NCBI RefSeq assembly: GCF_000336915.1
Contig: NZ_AOMD01000027.1
Location: 46,490 to 100,169 of the forward strand
Length of the DNA stretch: 53,680 nt
Direction of reading: 5' to 3'
Origin: Halococcus saccharolyticus DSM 5350
Lineage (GTDB): Archaea > Halobacteriota > Halobacteria > Halobacteriales > Halococcaceae
Both the position numbers and the translations under genes were made by a program. The first letter of the stretch is position 1; every line of letters starts with the position of its first letter. Of the stretch, positions 18,004-26,040 are shown in pieces. The notes under the pieces are model-generated. The model was given only the letters and a program-made list of their open reading frames with translations, was not told the DNA's origin and ran no database searches.

Positions 18004-18282
18004 ATGGTTACGGGAATCGAGATCGCGGCGCTCGCGCTCGCGGTCGTCTTCCTCCTCGGTGCGGCGCGGATCGTTCAGGCCGCCCGACCACTGTTGATCA
18101 ACGCGGTGGTTGGTCTGCTGGTCTTCCTCGTCGCGGAGTGGCTCGGCGTCGGGGTTCAGATCGACTGGCTCACGCTCGTGATCGTCGCGATCGGCGGGCT
18201 ACCGGGCGCGGTCCTCGTGGTCCTCCTTTCGGTGCTCGGGGTCGCGTTCGTCCCGGCGATCCTCGCAAGTCCGTTCGTCTGA
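18004..18282 (+). CDS. BofA-like small membrane protein
   Basis: A 92-aa protein, almost wholly hydrophobic, with about three membrane segments: residues 5-22, 33-50 and 55-85. The composition and the Asn-containing second helix (LLINAVVGLLVFLV) fit the family annotated as pro-sigmaK processing inhibitor BofA, a regulator of site-2 protease in spore formers. Archaea have no sigma-K, so the role here is unknown; regulation of an M50 protease is a guess, though two are encoded in this window. Confidence 0.7.
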   Translation: MVTGIEIAALALAVVFLLGAARIVQAARPLLINAVVGLLVFLVAEWLGVGVQIDWLTLVIVAIGGLPGAVLVVLLSVLGVAFVPAILASPFV

Positions 18283-18290
18283 ATCCCGAA

Positions 18291-20351
18291 CTACTCCTCC
18301 TCGTCGCGGAGCTCGACATCCGCCACCACATCGTAGGGATCAACCCCTTTCCGGATCCCGTCGAGCATCGTGAACGCCACACCGGGTTCGAGGAAGTGGC
18401 GCGTCACCGCGCGGCCGAGGGGTGTGGGTTCGAGACCGTCGATGAACCCGTAATCGAGCAGTTTGCCGACTGCGTGTTTCAACGGCACCTCGCCAACCAT
18501 CCGGCCGGTGAGCCCCTTCGCGCCCCCGCCCGCCACGGTGATGTTCGCGAGGACCTCCTCCACCGCGCTGGTTTCGTCGTAGCGCATCGCAACCGGTTCC
18601 ATCTCGCCTTTGAGAAGCTTGAAAGCGATCTCGTCCTCGGAGCCAGGCATGCTCGAATGGTAGCTCCCGTCGGGTTCGACGAGGACGTAGACCACGCCGC
18701 GGTCGTGATAGTCCGGCCGGCCCGCACGCCCGAGCATCTGGTGGAACTCCTGTACTGTCAGCCATTCGATCCCCATCGCCAGCGAGTCGAAGATCACCTG
18801 GGAGGCCGGGAAGTCGACGCCGGCCGCGAGCGCCGCCGTCGTCACGACCGCCGCGAGGTCCTGGTCGGCGAACTGGCGTTCGACCGCCTTCCGGCGCGAG
18901 TAATCGAGCCCGGCGTGATAGGGCGCGGCGTCGTACTCCAGCTTTCGGCTGAGTTCGTGACACCGCCGCCGGGAGTTGGTGAACACGATCGTCTGGCCGC
19001 GATACCCCTTCGAGGACTCGCGGTCGAACTCCCGGCGGACGAGCTTGTTCGCCACGCGGGCTTTCTCCTGGCTGTCGGCGAAGGTGACGTGGCGCTCGAT
19101 CGGCACCGGTCGTTCCTCGAACTCCACGAGGTTCGCGTCGAGCCGCCCCGCCAGCCAGCGCGGGTTGCCGACCGTCGCCGAGAGGTAGAGCCACTGCGTT
19201 CCGGCTGTTCCGTCGCTGCGGTGACTGCTGCTGGCGCGACTCTCGCAGTAGCCTTTGAGCCTGGCGATCAGTCCGTCGAGACGGTGGCCCCGATCGTCGT
19301 CCTCCAAGGTATGGACCTCGTCGATCACCACCGTCCCGATGTCGCCGAGATCCTGGCCGACCCGGAGCGCGTGGTCGATCCCCTCGTAGGTGCCGACCAC
19401 GATGTCGGCGTCGGGATCGAACCGCTCGCCGTCGCCCCGTACCCGGCTCGCTCCCACCCGGATGGTGACGTCGGCGAGGTGGCCGTACTCGTCGCTGAAG
19501 TCCTCGTATTTCTGGTTCGCGAGCGCCACGAGCGGCACGAGAAACAGCATTTTCCCCTCCCCACGGAGGAGTCGGTCGAGCCCGGCCATCTCGCCGATCA
19601 GCGTCTTTCCGGTAGCTGTGGCGCTCACCACCAGTTGATCGTCGCCGTCGAGCGCGCCGCCGTGGACCGCGAGGCTCTGCACCGGAAGGAGGGTCTCGAA
19701 GCGGTCGTCGAGCAGTTCCTGCATGCCGGGATGGAGATCGAGATCGCCCACCGGAACCGGGTCCACAGCTTCAGTAGTGGCGCTCATCTCGTCGAACTTC
19801 GTGAGGTCGGGATCGAGATGGCCCGAGAGCAGGTTCGTGACCCGGTCGAGATCCTGGACCTCGAGGAGCAGCTCTTCCAGCCGATCGCCCGCAGTCGCGC
19901 TCACGTCGTGGTGAGCGAGTTCGCGTTCGAGTTCGGTCCGCGCGCAGTCGGGACAGATGGTCTCGCCGTCGGCTTCGATCGCGGTTTCGCTCGTGATCGG
20001 CGAGTACCGCCCGGCCGACGCGCAGTACCGACAGGTTCTGACCGTTTTCGCGTCGAGCTGGTAGCCCGACAGCATCTCGGAGATCGCGTCGCGGTCGTGG
20101 CGACTCGTCTGTTCGGAAATCCGGATGCGACCGGCGCGGCGCGCGATCTCGACGAACTGGTCGGGACTGCGCGGCTCCTCGCCCGATCCCTCCTTGATCC
20201 GGAAGGCCGCGGGCCGCGGTCCGGCGTCGGTCGATCCGAGTTCGAGGCGCGCGCGAAAGAGTCGCGTCCCGTCGCGGATCGCGCTGACGAGATACTCGTC
20301 GCCGACGCCGTGGACGAACAGCGTCTCGACCCGCCCGACCTGCTGTGACAC
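18291..20351 (-). CDS. DEAD/DEAH-box helicase, Ski2-like, with zinc ribbon
   Basis: A 686-aa superfamily 2 helicase. The N-terminal 200 residues include a four-Cys zinc ribbon (CRYC near 107, CPDC near 134). The helicase core has motif I SATATGKTLIGE near residue 245, motif II DEVH, motif III SAT, motif Ia-like LVPLVALANQKY and motif VI QMLGRAGRP, and a C-terminal winged-helix-like part. The order resembles Ski2/Hel308-type RNA or DNA helicases, but the N-terminal domain is the haloarchaeal type. The substrate is unknown. Its stop lies 8 bases from that of the convergent BofA-like gene. Confidence 0.88.
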   Translation of the reverse strand: MSQQVGRVETLFVHGVGDEYLVSAIRDGTRLFRARLELGSTDAGPRPAAFRIKEGSGEEPRSPDQFVEIARRAGRIRISEQTSRHDRDAISEMLSGYQLDAKTVRTCRYCASAGRYSPITSETAIEADGETICPDCARTELERELAHHDVSATAGDRLEELLLEVQDLDRVTNLLSGHLDPDLTKFDEMSATTEAVDPVPVGDLDLHPGMQELLDDRFETLLPVQSLAVHGGALDGDDQLVVSATATGKTLIGEMAGLDRLLRGEGKMLFLVPLVALANQKYEDFSDEYGHLADVTIRVGASRVRGDGERFDPDADIVVGTYEGIDHALRVGQDLGDIGTVVIDEVHTLEDDDRGHRLDGLIARLKGYCESRASSSHRSDGTAGTQWLYLSATVGNPRWLAGRLDANLVEFEERPVPIERHVTFADSQEKARVANKLVRREFDRESSKGYRGQTIVFTNSRRRCHELSRKLEYDAAPYHAGLDYSRRKAVERQFADQDLAAVVTTAALAAGVDFPASQVIFDSLAMGIEWLTVQEFHQMLGRAGRPDYHDRGVVYVLVEPDGSYHSSMPGSEDEIAFKLLKGEMEPVAMRYDETSAVEEVLANITVAGGGAKGLTGRMVGEVPLKHAVGKLLDYGFIDGLEPTPLGRAVTRHFLEPGVAFTMLDGIRKGVDPYDVVADVELRDEEE

Positions 20352-20400
20352 GCATGGAGGTATGAGAGAGAGGTATTTCAGTCGCTCGAACGATCGGCGT

Positions 20401-20419
20401 GACTCCGGTGGTCGGAGTC
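20401..20419 (-). terminator. Stem-loop after the cupin gene
   Basis: GACTCCG and CGGAGTC form a 7-bp stem with a 5-base loop, just beyond the cupin stop codon and upstream of the helicase gene. No T-tract follows. Confidence 0.35.
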
Positions 20420-20423
20420 CACG

Positions 20424-20921
20424 CTACTCGACGAGTTCGATCGCGTCGTCACCGTTCGGCACCGCGCAGATGAACGCCCCTTCCTCGTCTCCCTCGTTGC
20501 GATACCAGTGGACCGTTCCTGCCGGGATCAACAGCGAGTCGCCGGCGCTCACGGTGTGTTCCTCGTCGTCGTCGACGGCTTCTGCTCGCGGGCCTTGCCC
20601 GCTCGCACGGCCCGAGGCACAGTGTGCCTCGCTGTCGCCGTCTTCCCGAGGCGTCTTCGACGCCTCGCTGATACCGACCACGTACTCCCCCTCCAGAACG
20701 TACTGCTCGTGTTCGACTTCGTTGGTGTGTTTCGGGACCTCGGCCCCGGGAGCGAGCGTGAACCGCCGGATGGCGAAGTTTGGCGCACCGCGAGCTTCGT
20801 CGACAAGCACGCCCTTTTCGAGGCCGTCGGCTGCATCGACGGGCTCGTACGCGACATCGTCGGCTCGTCGCACGACCGGCGACGGCTCGGATGACTGGGA
20901 CGGTTCGGGTGACTCGCTCAT
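20424..20921 (-). CDS. Cupin-domain protein with a hairpin-coded insertion
   Basis: A 165-aa single-domain cupin, probably a metal-binding beta-barrel. Cupin motif 1 is PKHTNEVEHEQYVLEGEYVV (His and Glu ligands) and motif 2 is GDSLLIPAGTVHWYRN. Between them is an unusually long hydrophilic insertion of about 38 residues (from about SEASKTPRED to VDDDEE). The DNA of this insertion consists largely of three consecutive hairpins (see 20588-20667), so the loop seems to come from inserted palindromic DNA that kept the frame. The enzymatic activity is unknown. Confidence 0.85.
   Translation of the reverse strand: MSESPEPSQSSEPSPVVRRADDVAYEPVDAADGLEKGVLVDEARGAPNFAIRRFTLAPGAEVPKHTNEVEHEQYVLEGEYVVGISEASKTPREDGDSEAHCASGRASGQGPRAEAVDDDEEHTVSAGDSLLIPAGTVHWYRNEGDEEGAFICAVPNGDDAIELVE
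20588..20667. repeat. Three tandem hairpins inside the cupin gene
   Basis: Three perfect stems follow each other: GCGGGC-CTT-GCCCGC (20588-20602), CGAGGCAC-AGT-GTGCCTCG (20613-20631) and CGAGGCGTC-TTC-GACGCCTCG (20647-20667). Each has a 3-base loop. The last two share the ends CGAGG/CCTCG but differ inside, with both arms changed together. The third codes for part of the cupin loop without a frameshift. Confidence 0.75.
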
Positions 20922-20999
20922 GCGACCGCCACGATCGGCGCGGTCAAAAACGTTCGCGGGCGGGGGCGGGCTTAAGATGCCGCCAGCCCTACTCGGGGT

Positions 21000-22178
21000 A
21001 TGCCCAGCTTTCGGATCGGCCGCATCGCCGGGATCCCCATCAAGGTCGGTCTGTCGTTCTTGCTCGTGCTCCCCCTGTTCGCGTGGCTCATCGCCGCCGA
21101 CGTGAATCGGTGGACCGGCATCATGAACGACGTCGTGGGGGCAAACCTCCCAGTGGCGTCGCTGTCGGCGGGCTCGACGCCGCTCGTGCTCGGCAGCGTC
21201 GCCGCGATCGGGCTGTTCGTCGGGGTCGTGCTCCACGAGCTCGGCCACTCGCTCGTGGCGATGCGCTATGGCTACCCGATCGACTCGATCACGCTCTGGT
21301 TTCTTGGCGGGATCGCCCAGTTGACGGAGATGCCCGAGGACTGGCGACAGGAGTTCGCCGTCGCGGTCGCCGGGCCGATCGTGAGCATCGCGGTCGGTGC
21401 GGTGTCGTATCTCGGCTTCCTCGCACTCCCCGAGTCGTTCGGGGCCGCCCGATTCGTGCTCGCGTATCTCGCGCTGGCGAACGTCGTGCTCGCGGGGTTC
21501 AATCTCCTCCCCGGCTTCCCGATGGACGGCGGTCGCGTCCTGCGTGCGCTGCTCGCGCGCAATCGCACCCACGCTCGGGCGACGCAGCTCGCCGCCGAGG
21601 TCGGCAAGGGGTTCGCGTTCCTGCTCGGCCTCGCGGGGCTGCTCTCTGGCGGAATCGTGCTGATCGCGATCGCCTTTTTCATCTACATGAGTGCCGCCGG
21701 TGAGGCCCAGCAGGCCACCACGAAGGCCGCTCTGGAGGGGGTTGCAATCGAGCGGGTCATGACGCCTGCCAACGAGATCCACGCCGTCGCACCGGAGACC
21801 TCGGTCGCCGAACTGATCGATCGGATGCTGACCGAGCGCCACACCGGCTATCCCGTCCTCGACGATGGCAAGCTCGTCGGGCTGGTCACGCTGTCGGACG
21901 CCCGCGAAGTTCGGGAGGTCGAACGCGACGCCTATCGGGTCGAGGAGGTGATGACCCGCGAACTCACGACGATCCCAGCGGATGCCGACGCGATGACCGC
22001 GCTCTCGACGATGCAATCCGAAGGCGTCGGCCGACTCCCGGTCGTCGATCTCCGCGGGGAGTTCACCGGTCTCGTCTCCCGAACCGATCTGATGACCGCG
22101 CTGACGATCCTCCAGTCGAGCGAGAGCGCGGCGTCCACACCGGACACACCACGATCGGCCGACGAGACGGTCCGGTGA
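21000..22178 (+). CDS. Site-2 protease (M50) with CBS domain pair
   Basis: Intramembrane metalloprotease, 392 aa, with the zinc site HELGH at residues 79-83 and the second site LLPGFPMDGGR near 175. Six or so membrane helices occupy residues 15-240. From about residue 250 to 380 there are two CBS motifs (starting VMTPANEIHAV and VMTRELTTIPA), which usually sense adenine nucleotides and control activity. It may cleave membrane-bound regulators; the substrate is unknown. It is convergent with the CinA-like gene, with 13 bases between the stops. Confidence 0.92.
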   Translation: MPSFRIGRIAGIPIKVGLSFLLVLPLFAWLIAADVNRWTGIMNDVVGANLPVASLSAGSTPLVLGSVAAIGLFVGVVLHELGHSLVAMRYGYPIDSITLWFLGGIAQLTEMPEDWRQEFAVAVAGPIVSIAVGAVSYLGFLALPESFGAARFVLAYLALANVVLAGFNLLPGFPMDGGRVLRALLARNRTHARATQLAAEVGKGFAFLLGLAGLLSGGIVLIAIAFFIYMSAAGEAQQATTKAALEGVAIERVMTPANEIHAVAPETSVAELIDRMLTERHTGYPVLDDGKLVGLVTLSDAREVREVERDAYRVEEVMTRELTTIPADADAMTALSTMQSEGVGRLPVVDLRGEFTGLVSRTDLMTALTILQSSESAASTPDTPRSADETVR

Positions 22179-22191
22179 GCGCGATGGCCCC

Positions 22192-22914
22192 TCACTCCGT
22201 CGGCGTCGTCACCTCGACGCGGGCTTCGAGCCACTCCGCTGCTCTGTCGAGTTCGGTAGGGTCCTCGCCGGTGAGTTTGATCCGGTTGTGGCGGACTGCG
22301 GGATCGGGATAGCACCCGACGGCGACGTCGAACTGTTCGCCGGCGGCTTCGAGGTCGGCGACGAGATCGGCCTCCGGGGTCGCGGTGTGGAACGTCCGTG
22401 ACTCGACATCGCCCCCGAACGAGTCCGCAACCGACTCGAACATCGCCTTCATCTCACCGGGAACGCCGGGGAGCACGTAGGTATTCTCGATCACGCAGCC
22501 CGGTGCGAGACCCGGCTCGTTCAGCAGCGGTCGACTTCCGTCAGGGATCGAGGCCTCGGCCTCGTGGTCGAGATCGATGTCGGGGAACTCCTCGCGAACC
22601 GCCTTGACCGTGGCCTCGACGTCGGCGAGCGCACGGTCGTCGGGCGCGAGCGGGCGGTCGAACGCCGCTGCAACCGCAGCCATCGTGACGTCGTCGGGCG
22701 TGCCACCGAGCCCACCCGTCACGATCACGGCGTCGAAACGCTCGGCGAACTCGCACACCTTCCGGGCGATCAGGTCGCGGTCGTCGGGCACCACGAGAAC
22801 TCTCGCGACCGTCGCGCCACGATCAGTGAGCTGCCCCGCGAGCCACGTCGCGTTGGTGTTCTGGGTGTCGCCCGCGAGAAGCTCGTCGCCGACGGTGAGA
22901 AGCGCGACCTGCAT
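22192..22914 (-). CDS. CinA-like molybdopterin-binding domain protein
   Basis: A 240-aa protein of the CinA N-terminal/MoCF family. The signature includes LLTVGDELLAGDTQNTNATW near the N-terminus and VIVTGGLGGTPDDVT near residue 65, then LLNEPGLAPG and LPGVPGEMKAMF. In bacteria such domains carry NMN deamidase partners or ADP-ribose pyrophosphatase activity; only the MoCF-like part is present here, as in most archaea. The start MQVALLTVGDE is preferred over an ATG seven codons upstream. Confidence 0.88.
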   Translation of the reverse strand: MQVALLTVGDELLAGDTQNTNATWLAGQLTDRGATVARVLVVPDDRDLIARKVCEFAERFDAVIVTGGLGGTPDDVTMAAVAAAFDRPLAPDDRALADVEATVKAVREEFPDIDLDHEAEASIPDGSRPLLNEPGLAPGCVIENTYVLPGVPGEMKAMFESVADSFGGDVESRTFHTATPEADLVADLEAAGEQFDVAVGCYPDPAVRHNRIKLTGEDPTELDRAAEWLEARVEVTTPTE

Positions 22915-23002
22915 TCGCCCGAACCGACGAGCCACGGACGGATAACCCGTTCGCGTGCGGCGCTCGGCTCACGATCCGGCACAGCCGGCAGCGGGGACAG
23001 GA

Positions 23003-23665
23003 TCAAAAGGAGAGGTCGTTTTCCATCCCGTCGGTGGCGTCGTCGAGACCGTCGCGGGTGACGTCCTCGGTGAGCGAGGCGAGATCGGCGTCCGAAAGGA
23101 TCTCGTCGAACTCCTCGCGGAAGCGGTCGCCGACGCGACGACGTTCGGCCTGGGTTTCGAGCACTCGGTGATAGCGCCGGACGGTCGATTCGGCGACGTC
23201 GAGAGCGTCGGCGATCTCGGCGATCGGCTCGTCGTTCGTGAGGCGGTCCCGGAGGTCGCCGAGGGCGAACGGAGCGTCGGTGTCGGCCTCGCGGACGAGA
23301 TGAAGGTCCATCCGCACGCGGAAGACGTCGCGACGGGAGAGATCGAAGGTTTCGGGATCTGACGCATCGGAACTCGTCCCCTCGTCAGCGTCATCCTCGT
23401 CTACTGAATCCGCCGCACGTTCCGCGAGGGCGGCATCGCCCAACCCGTCGTAGAACCCCTCGACCAGATCGGCGAGCGCCGCATCCGGGAGATCGGTGTC
23501 GAAGTCGTAGCGCTCGCGCATCGAGGCCACGACCGCTTCGACGCGCTCGGCCGCCGACTCGTCGCGCGCGAGCGACCCGGGGGTGTCCTCCTGGCGCTCG
23601 GTGACCGTCGACTCGTCGGTAACGTCGACGAAGATATCACGGAGTTCTTCAGTTTTTTCGTCCAT
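23003..23665 (-). CDS. Conditioned medium-induced protein 4-like regulator
   Basis: A 220-aa acidic soluble protein resembling the haloarchaeal family called conditioned medium-induced protein 4. A helix-turn-helix-like stretch, EPIAEIADALDVAESTVRRYHRVLE, lies near residues 150-175, so DNA binding is likely. The N-terminal half contains RMDLHLVREAD and long acidic runs. The function is not established; the family name points to density-dependent induction. On the minus strand TTTTTACGG near 23697-23706 is a candidate TATA element. Divergent from bioY. Confidence 0.75.
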   Translation of the reverse strand: MDEKTEELRDIFVDVTDESTVTERQEDTPGSLARDESAAERVEAVVASMRERYDFDTDLPDAALADLVEGFYDGLGDAALAERAADSVDEDDADEGTSSDASDPETFDLSRRDVFRVRMDLHLVREADTDAPFALGDLRDRLTNDEPIAEIADALDVAESTVRRYHRVLETQAERRRVGDRFREEFDEILSDADLASLTEDVTRDGLDDATDGMENDLSF

Positions 23666-23773
23666 CGTCGCGCGAACGAAGCGTCTGACACCGATCCGTA
23701 AAAATCTGCCGGCGGTGTAAACGGCCCGTCGACCGACGAGGCTAAGAGAGTTGACGGCTGGAAGGACGTATCG

Positions 23774-23815
23774 ATGACCGAACCACGCGACGATCGACGA
23801 GGGAGGGGACGATGA
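23774..23815 (+). CDS. 13-codon ORF coupled to bioY
   Basis: An ATG at 23774 opens a 13-residue frame (MTEPRDDRRGRGR) whose TGA overlaps the bioY ATG as ATGA. It contains the Shine-Dalgarno GGAGGGG used by bioY, at 23802-23808. It may be a leader peptide that couples ribosomes into bioY, or a by-product of the SD sequence. The second explanation is as likely. Confidence 0.3.
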   Translation: MTEPRDDRRGRGR

Positions 23816-24396
23816 GCGCCGAAACCGGCGACGTGGAGCTCGTTGGCGACGCAGCCGCGAGCAACCTCGCGCGCGCAGCACTGTTCGCCGCCCTGATCGG
23901 CGCGTTCGCCTACGTCAGCTTCCCGAACCCCGTCTCACCCGCCCCGGTCACGCTCCAGGTGCTCGGCGTCTTTCTCGCGGGAATCCTGCTCGGCCCGGTG
24001 TGGGGTGGAGCGGCCTGCGGGCTCTACCTGCTCGCTGGCGCGCTCGGCGCACCGGTGTTCGCCGGCGGATCGGCGGGGCTCGGTGTCCTCGTCGGCCCGA
24101 CCGCGGGCTACCTCTGGTCGTACCCGTTCGCGGCCGCCGCGATCGGCGTCGTCGTCCACGGCGGCACCTCGCTCGTCGATCCGAAATCGGTCGGCCTCGC
24201 CCGACTCGTCGGTGCGATGGTTCTCGGCGTAATCGTAATCTACACGTTCGGGGTGGTGGGGCTAATGGTGGTCCAAAATCTCGGTCCCGTCGAGGCGTTC
24301 GTTGGCGGTGCGGCCGCGTTCATCCCGGCCGAGGCGCTGAAGATCGCGGCCGGGGTGGGGATCGTCCGGAGCGACGCGATCGCCGCCACGGCATGA
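23812..24396 (+). CDS. bioY: Biotin transporter substrate-binding subunit BioY
   Basis: S-component of an energy-coupling factor transporter that captures biotin at the membrane. The 194-aa protein has six predicted helices and the BioY signatures FPNPVSPAPVTLQVLGV near residue 42 and LYLLAGALGAPVFAGG near 68. A strong Shine-Dalgarno lies five bases upstream. Its stop overlaps the next ATG (ATGA), and the third gene overlaps the second, so bioY-bioM-bioN is one translationally coupled operon. Confidence 0.93.
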   Translation: MSAETGDVELVGDAAASNLARAALFAALIGAFAYVSFPNPVSPAPVTLQVLGVFLAGILLGPVWGGAACGLYLLAGALGAPVFAGGSAGLGVLVGPTAGYLWSYPFAAAAIGVVVHGGTSLVDPKSVGLARLVGAMVLGVIVIYTFGVVGLMVVQNLGPVEAFVGGAAAFIPAEALKIAAGVGIVRSDAIAATA

Positions 24397-25163
24397 TCGA
24401 GGTCCGCAATCTCGTCCATCGCTACAACGGCACCGGCGGATCGTCGAAATCGGGTCAGGAGTCCACCGCCGACCGGGACGACGCGACCGAAACGAAGCCA
24501 CGACCGGCGGTCGACGGTGTCTCGCTCACCATCGACGATGGCTCGTTCGTCGTGCTCGCGGGGCCGAACGGTTCGGGAAAGACGACCCTTGTCCGGCAGT
24601 TCAACGGCCTGCTCGACCCCGATGCGGGTACCGTATCGGTGAACGGCCAGCCGGTCACGACGGACGTCGTGGCCGCACGAACCGCGGTCGCGATGACGTT
24701 CCAGGACCCGCGCGACGGGTTCGTGGCCGCGACCATCGGCGCAGATGTGGCGTTCGGGCCCGAAAACCTCGGTCTCGATAGGAATGAAATCGACCGTCGG
24801 GTGGCCGACGCGCTCGCAGCGGTGCGGCTGGACGACCGCGAGAACGAGCGCATCGACCGGCTGTCGGGCGGCGAGCGGGCGCGGGTCGCGATCGCTGGCG
24901 CGCTCGCGATGGCACCCGATCACCTCGTGCTCGACGAGCCGTTCGCGGGCCTCGACGAGCCAGCACGCCAGTCGGTGCTGGACAGAATCCGGGCGCTCCA
25001 CGCCGACGGCACCGGGATCGTGGTCGTGACCCACGATCTCCGTGATCTCGTCGATCCCGCCGATCGCGTGCTCGTGATGAACGAGGGTCGGGTCGCGCTC
25101 GACGCACCGCCCGCTGCAGCGATCGGTCGCCTTCCGGACCTCGGCGTGCGCGCGCCGTGCTGA
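24393..25163 (+). CDS. bioM: ECF transporter ATPase for biotin (BioM type)
   Basis: ATP-binding subunit that powers the biotin ECF transporter, 256 aa. Walker A GPNGSGKT lies at residues 57-64, the Q-loop at TFQDPRDGF, the ABC signature at LSGGERARVAIAGAL, Walker B at HLVLDEPFAGLD and the H-loop at VVTHDL. An insertion of about 25 hydrophilic residues (13-38) separates the first strand from the usual VDGVSL, longer than in most homologues. The role as BioM is assigned from the bioY-bioN context. Confidence 0.9.
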   Translation: MIEVRNLVHRYNGTGGSSKSGQESTADRDDATETKPRPAVDGVSLTIDDGSFVVLAGPNGSGKTTLVRQFNGLLDPDAGTVSVNGQPVTTDVVAARTAVAMTFQDPRDGFVAATIGADVAFGPENLGLDRNEIDRRVADALAAVRLDDRENERIDRLSGGERARVAIAGALAMAPDHLVLDEPFAGLDEPARQSVLDRIRALHADGTGIVVVTHDLRDLVDPADRVLVMNEGRVALDAPPAAAIGRLPDLGVRAPC

Positions 25164-25861
25164 GCTACGAGCCGGGCGACTCGTTCGTCCACCGACTCGA
25201 TCCGCGGGCGAAGCTCGCAGTGCAGGTCGGGTTCGCGCTCGCGGCGTTCGCTCACACCACGCCGCGCGGTCTCGTGATCCTGACCGCGCTCGCGGGGTGC
25301 GTCCTCGCGGCGGCGAGACTGTCGCCGATCGCCGCTCTTGCCGAGGCGCGCTACGCGCTCCCCTTCCTGCTCGCCGGGCCGGCGATCGCCGCCTTCACCC
25401 TGGGTCCGCCGTGGATCGCTCTCTCACAGGCGGTCGCGCCGGCGCTCGCGAGCTATCGCGTCCTGCTCGTGCTCGCCGTGAGCGTCGTCTACGTTCGGAC
25501 GACGCGCGTGCGTGACTCGCGGGCGGCGATTCAGCGGCTCGTCCCCGGCCGTCCGGGTCGTTTCCTCGGCGTCGGCGTGGCGCTCGTCTTCCGCTTTCTC
25601 CCCGTACTGCTGGCCGATCTCTCGCGGACGCGCGCGGCGATGCGCGCGCGGCTCGGGAGCGAGCGTGGACTCATCGAACGAATGGGGATCGTTACGAGCG
25701 CAGGGATCCAGCGGGCGTTCGGGCGGGCCGATCGGCTGGGCGTGGCGCTCCGCGCCCGGTGTTTCGCGTGGAACCCGACCCTGCCGGCGCTCCGGTTCAC
25801 GCGTCACGACCTGCCGGCGCTCGGTCTGGCTGCGGCGCTCGTCGGCTGGGCGTTCGTCTGA
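25157..25861 (+). CDS. bioN: ECF transporter transmembrane subunit (BioN type)
   Basis: EcfT-family membrane subunit, 234 aa, that couples ATP hydrolysis to the BioY subunit. It starts with GTG overlapping the end of bioM. The N-terminal SFVHRLDPRAKL is the family's opening motif, followed by four to five helices. The coupling helices carry the Ala-Arg-Gly-type motifs as RTRAAMRARLGSE and LGVALRARCFAW (the first more degenerate than usual). It completes the biotin importer. Confidence 0.88.
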   Translation: MLSYEPGDSFVHRLDPRAKLAVQVGFALAAFAHTTPRGLVILTALAGCVLAAARLSPIAALAEARYALPFLLAGPAIAAFTLGPPWIALSQAVAPALASYRVLLVLAVSVVYVRTTRVRDSRAAIQRLVPGRPGRFLGVGVALVFRFLPVLLADLSRTRAAMRARLGSERGLIERMGIVTSAGIQRAFGRADRLGVALRARCFAWNPTLPALRFTRHDLPALGLAAALVGWAFV

Positions 25862-26040
25862 GCCGAGATCGACCACCCCACGTCCACGCTCGCGCCGCAA
25901 GGATTGAAACGGGGTCCCGTGGGGTGCCGGAGCGCACCGGTAGAAACGGGAAACTTGTTGTTGATTTCCAACCAACGTCGGCCCGATCGTCGACGGTGGA
26001 CAAGACTTAACGCTGCCCGCCGGCTCTACGACGATAATCG

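Noticed and set aside
17850-18290. tRNA-Pro as an integration site
   Set aside because: No integrase gene and no duplicated tRNA 3' end were found within the window.
25894-25910. A single GCCGCAAGGATTGAAAC, similar to the 3' end of CRISPR repeats
   Set aside because: Only one copy is present, with no spacing pattern or cas gene nearby; it is a chance match in a promoter region.
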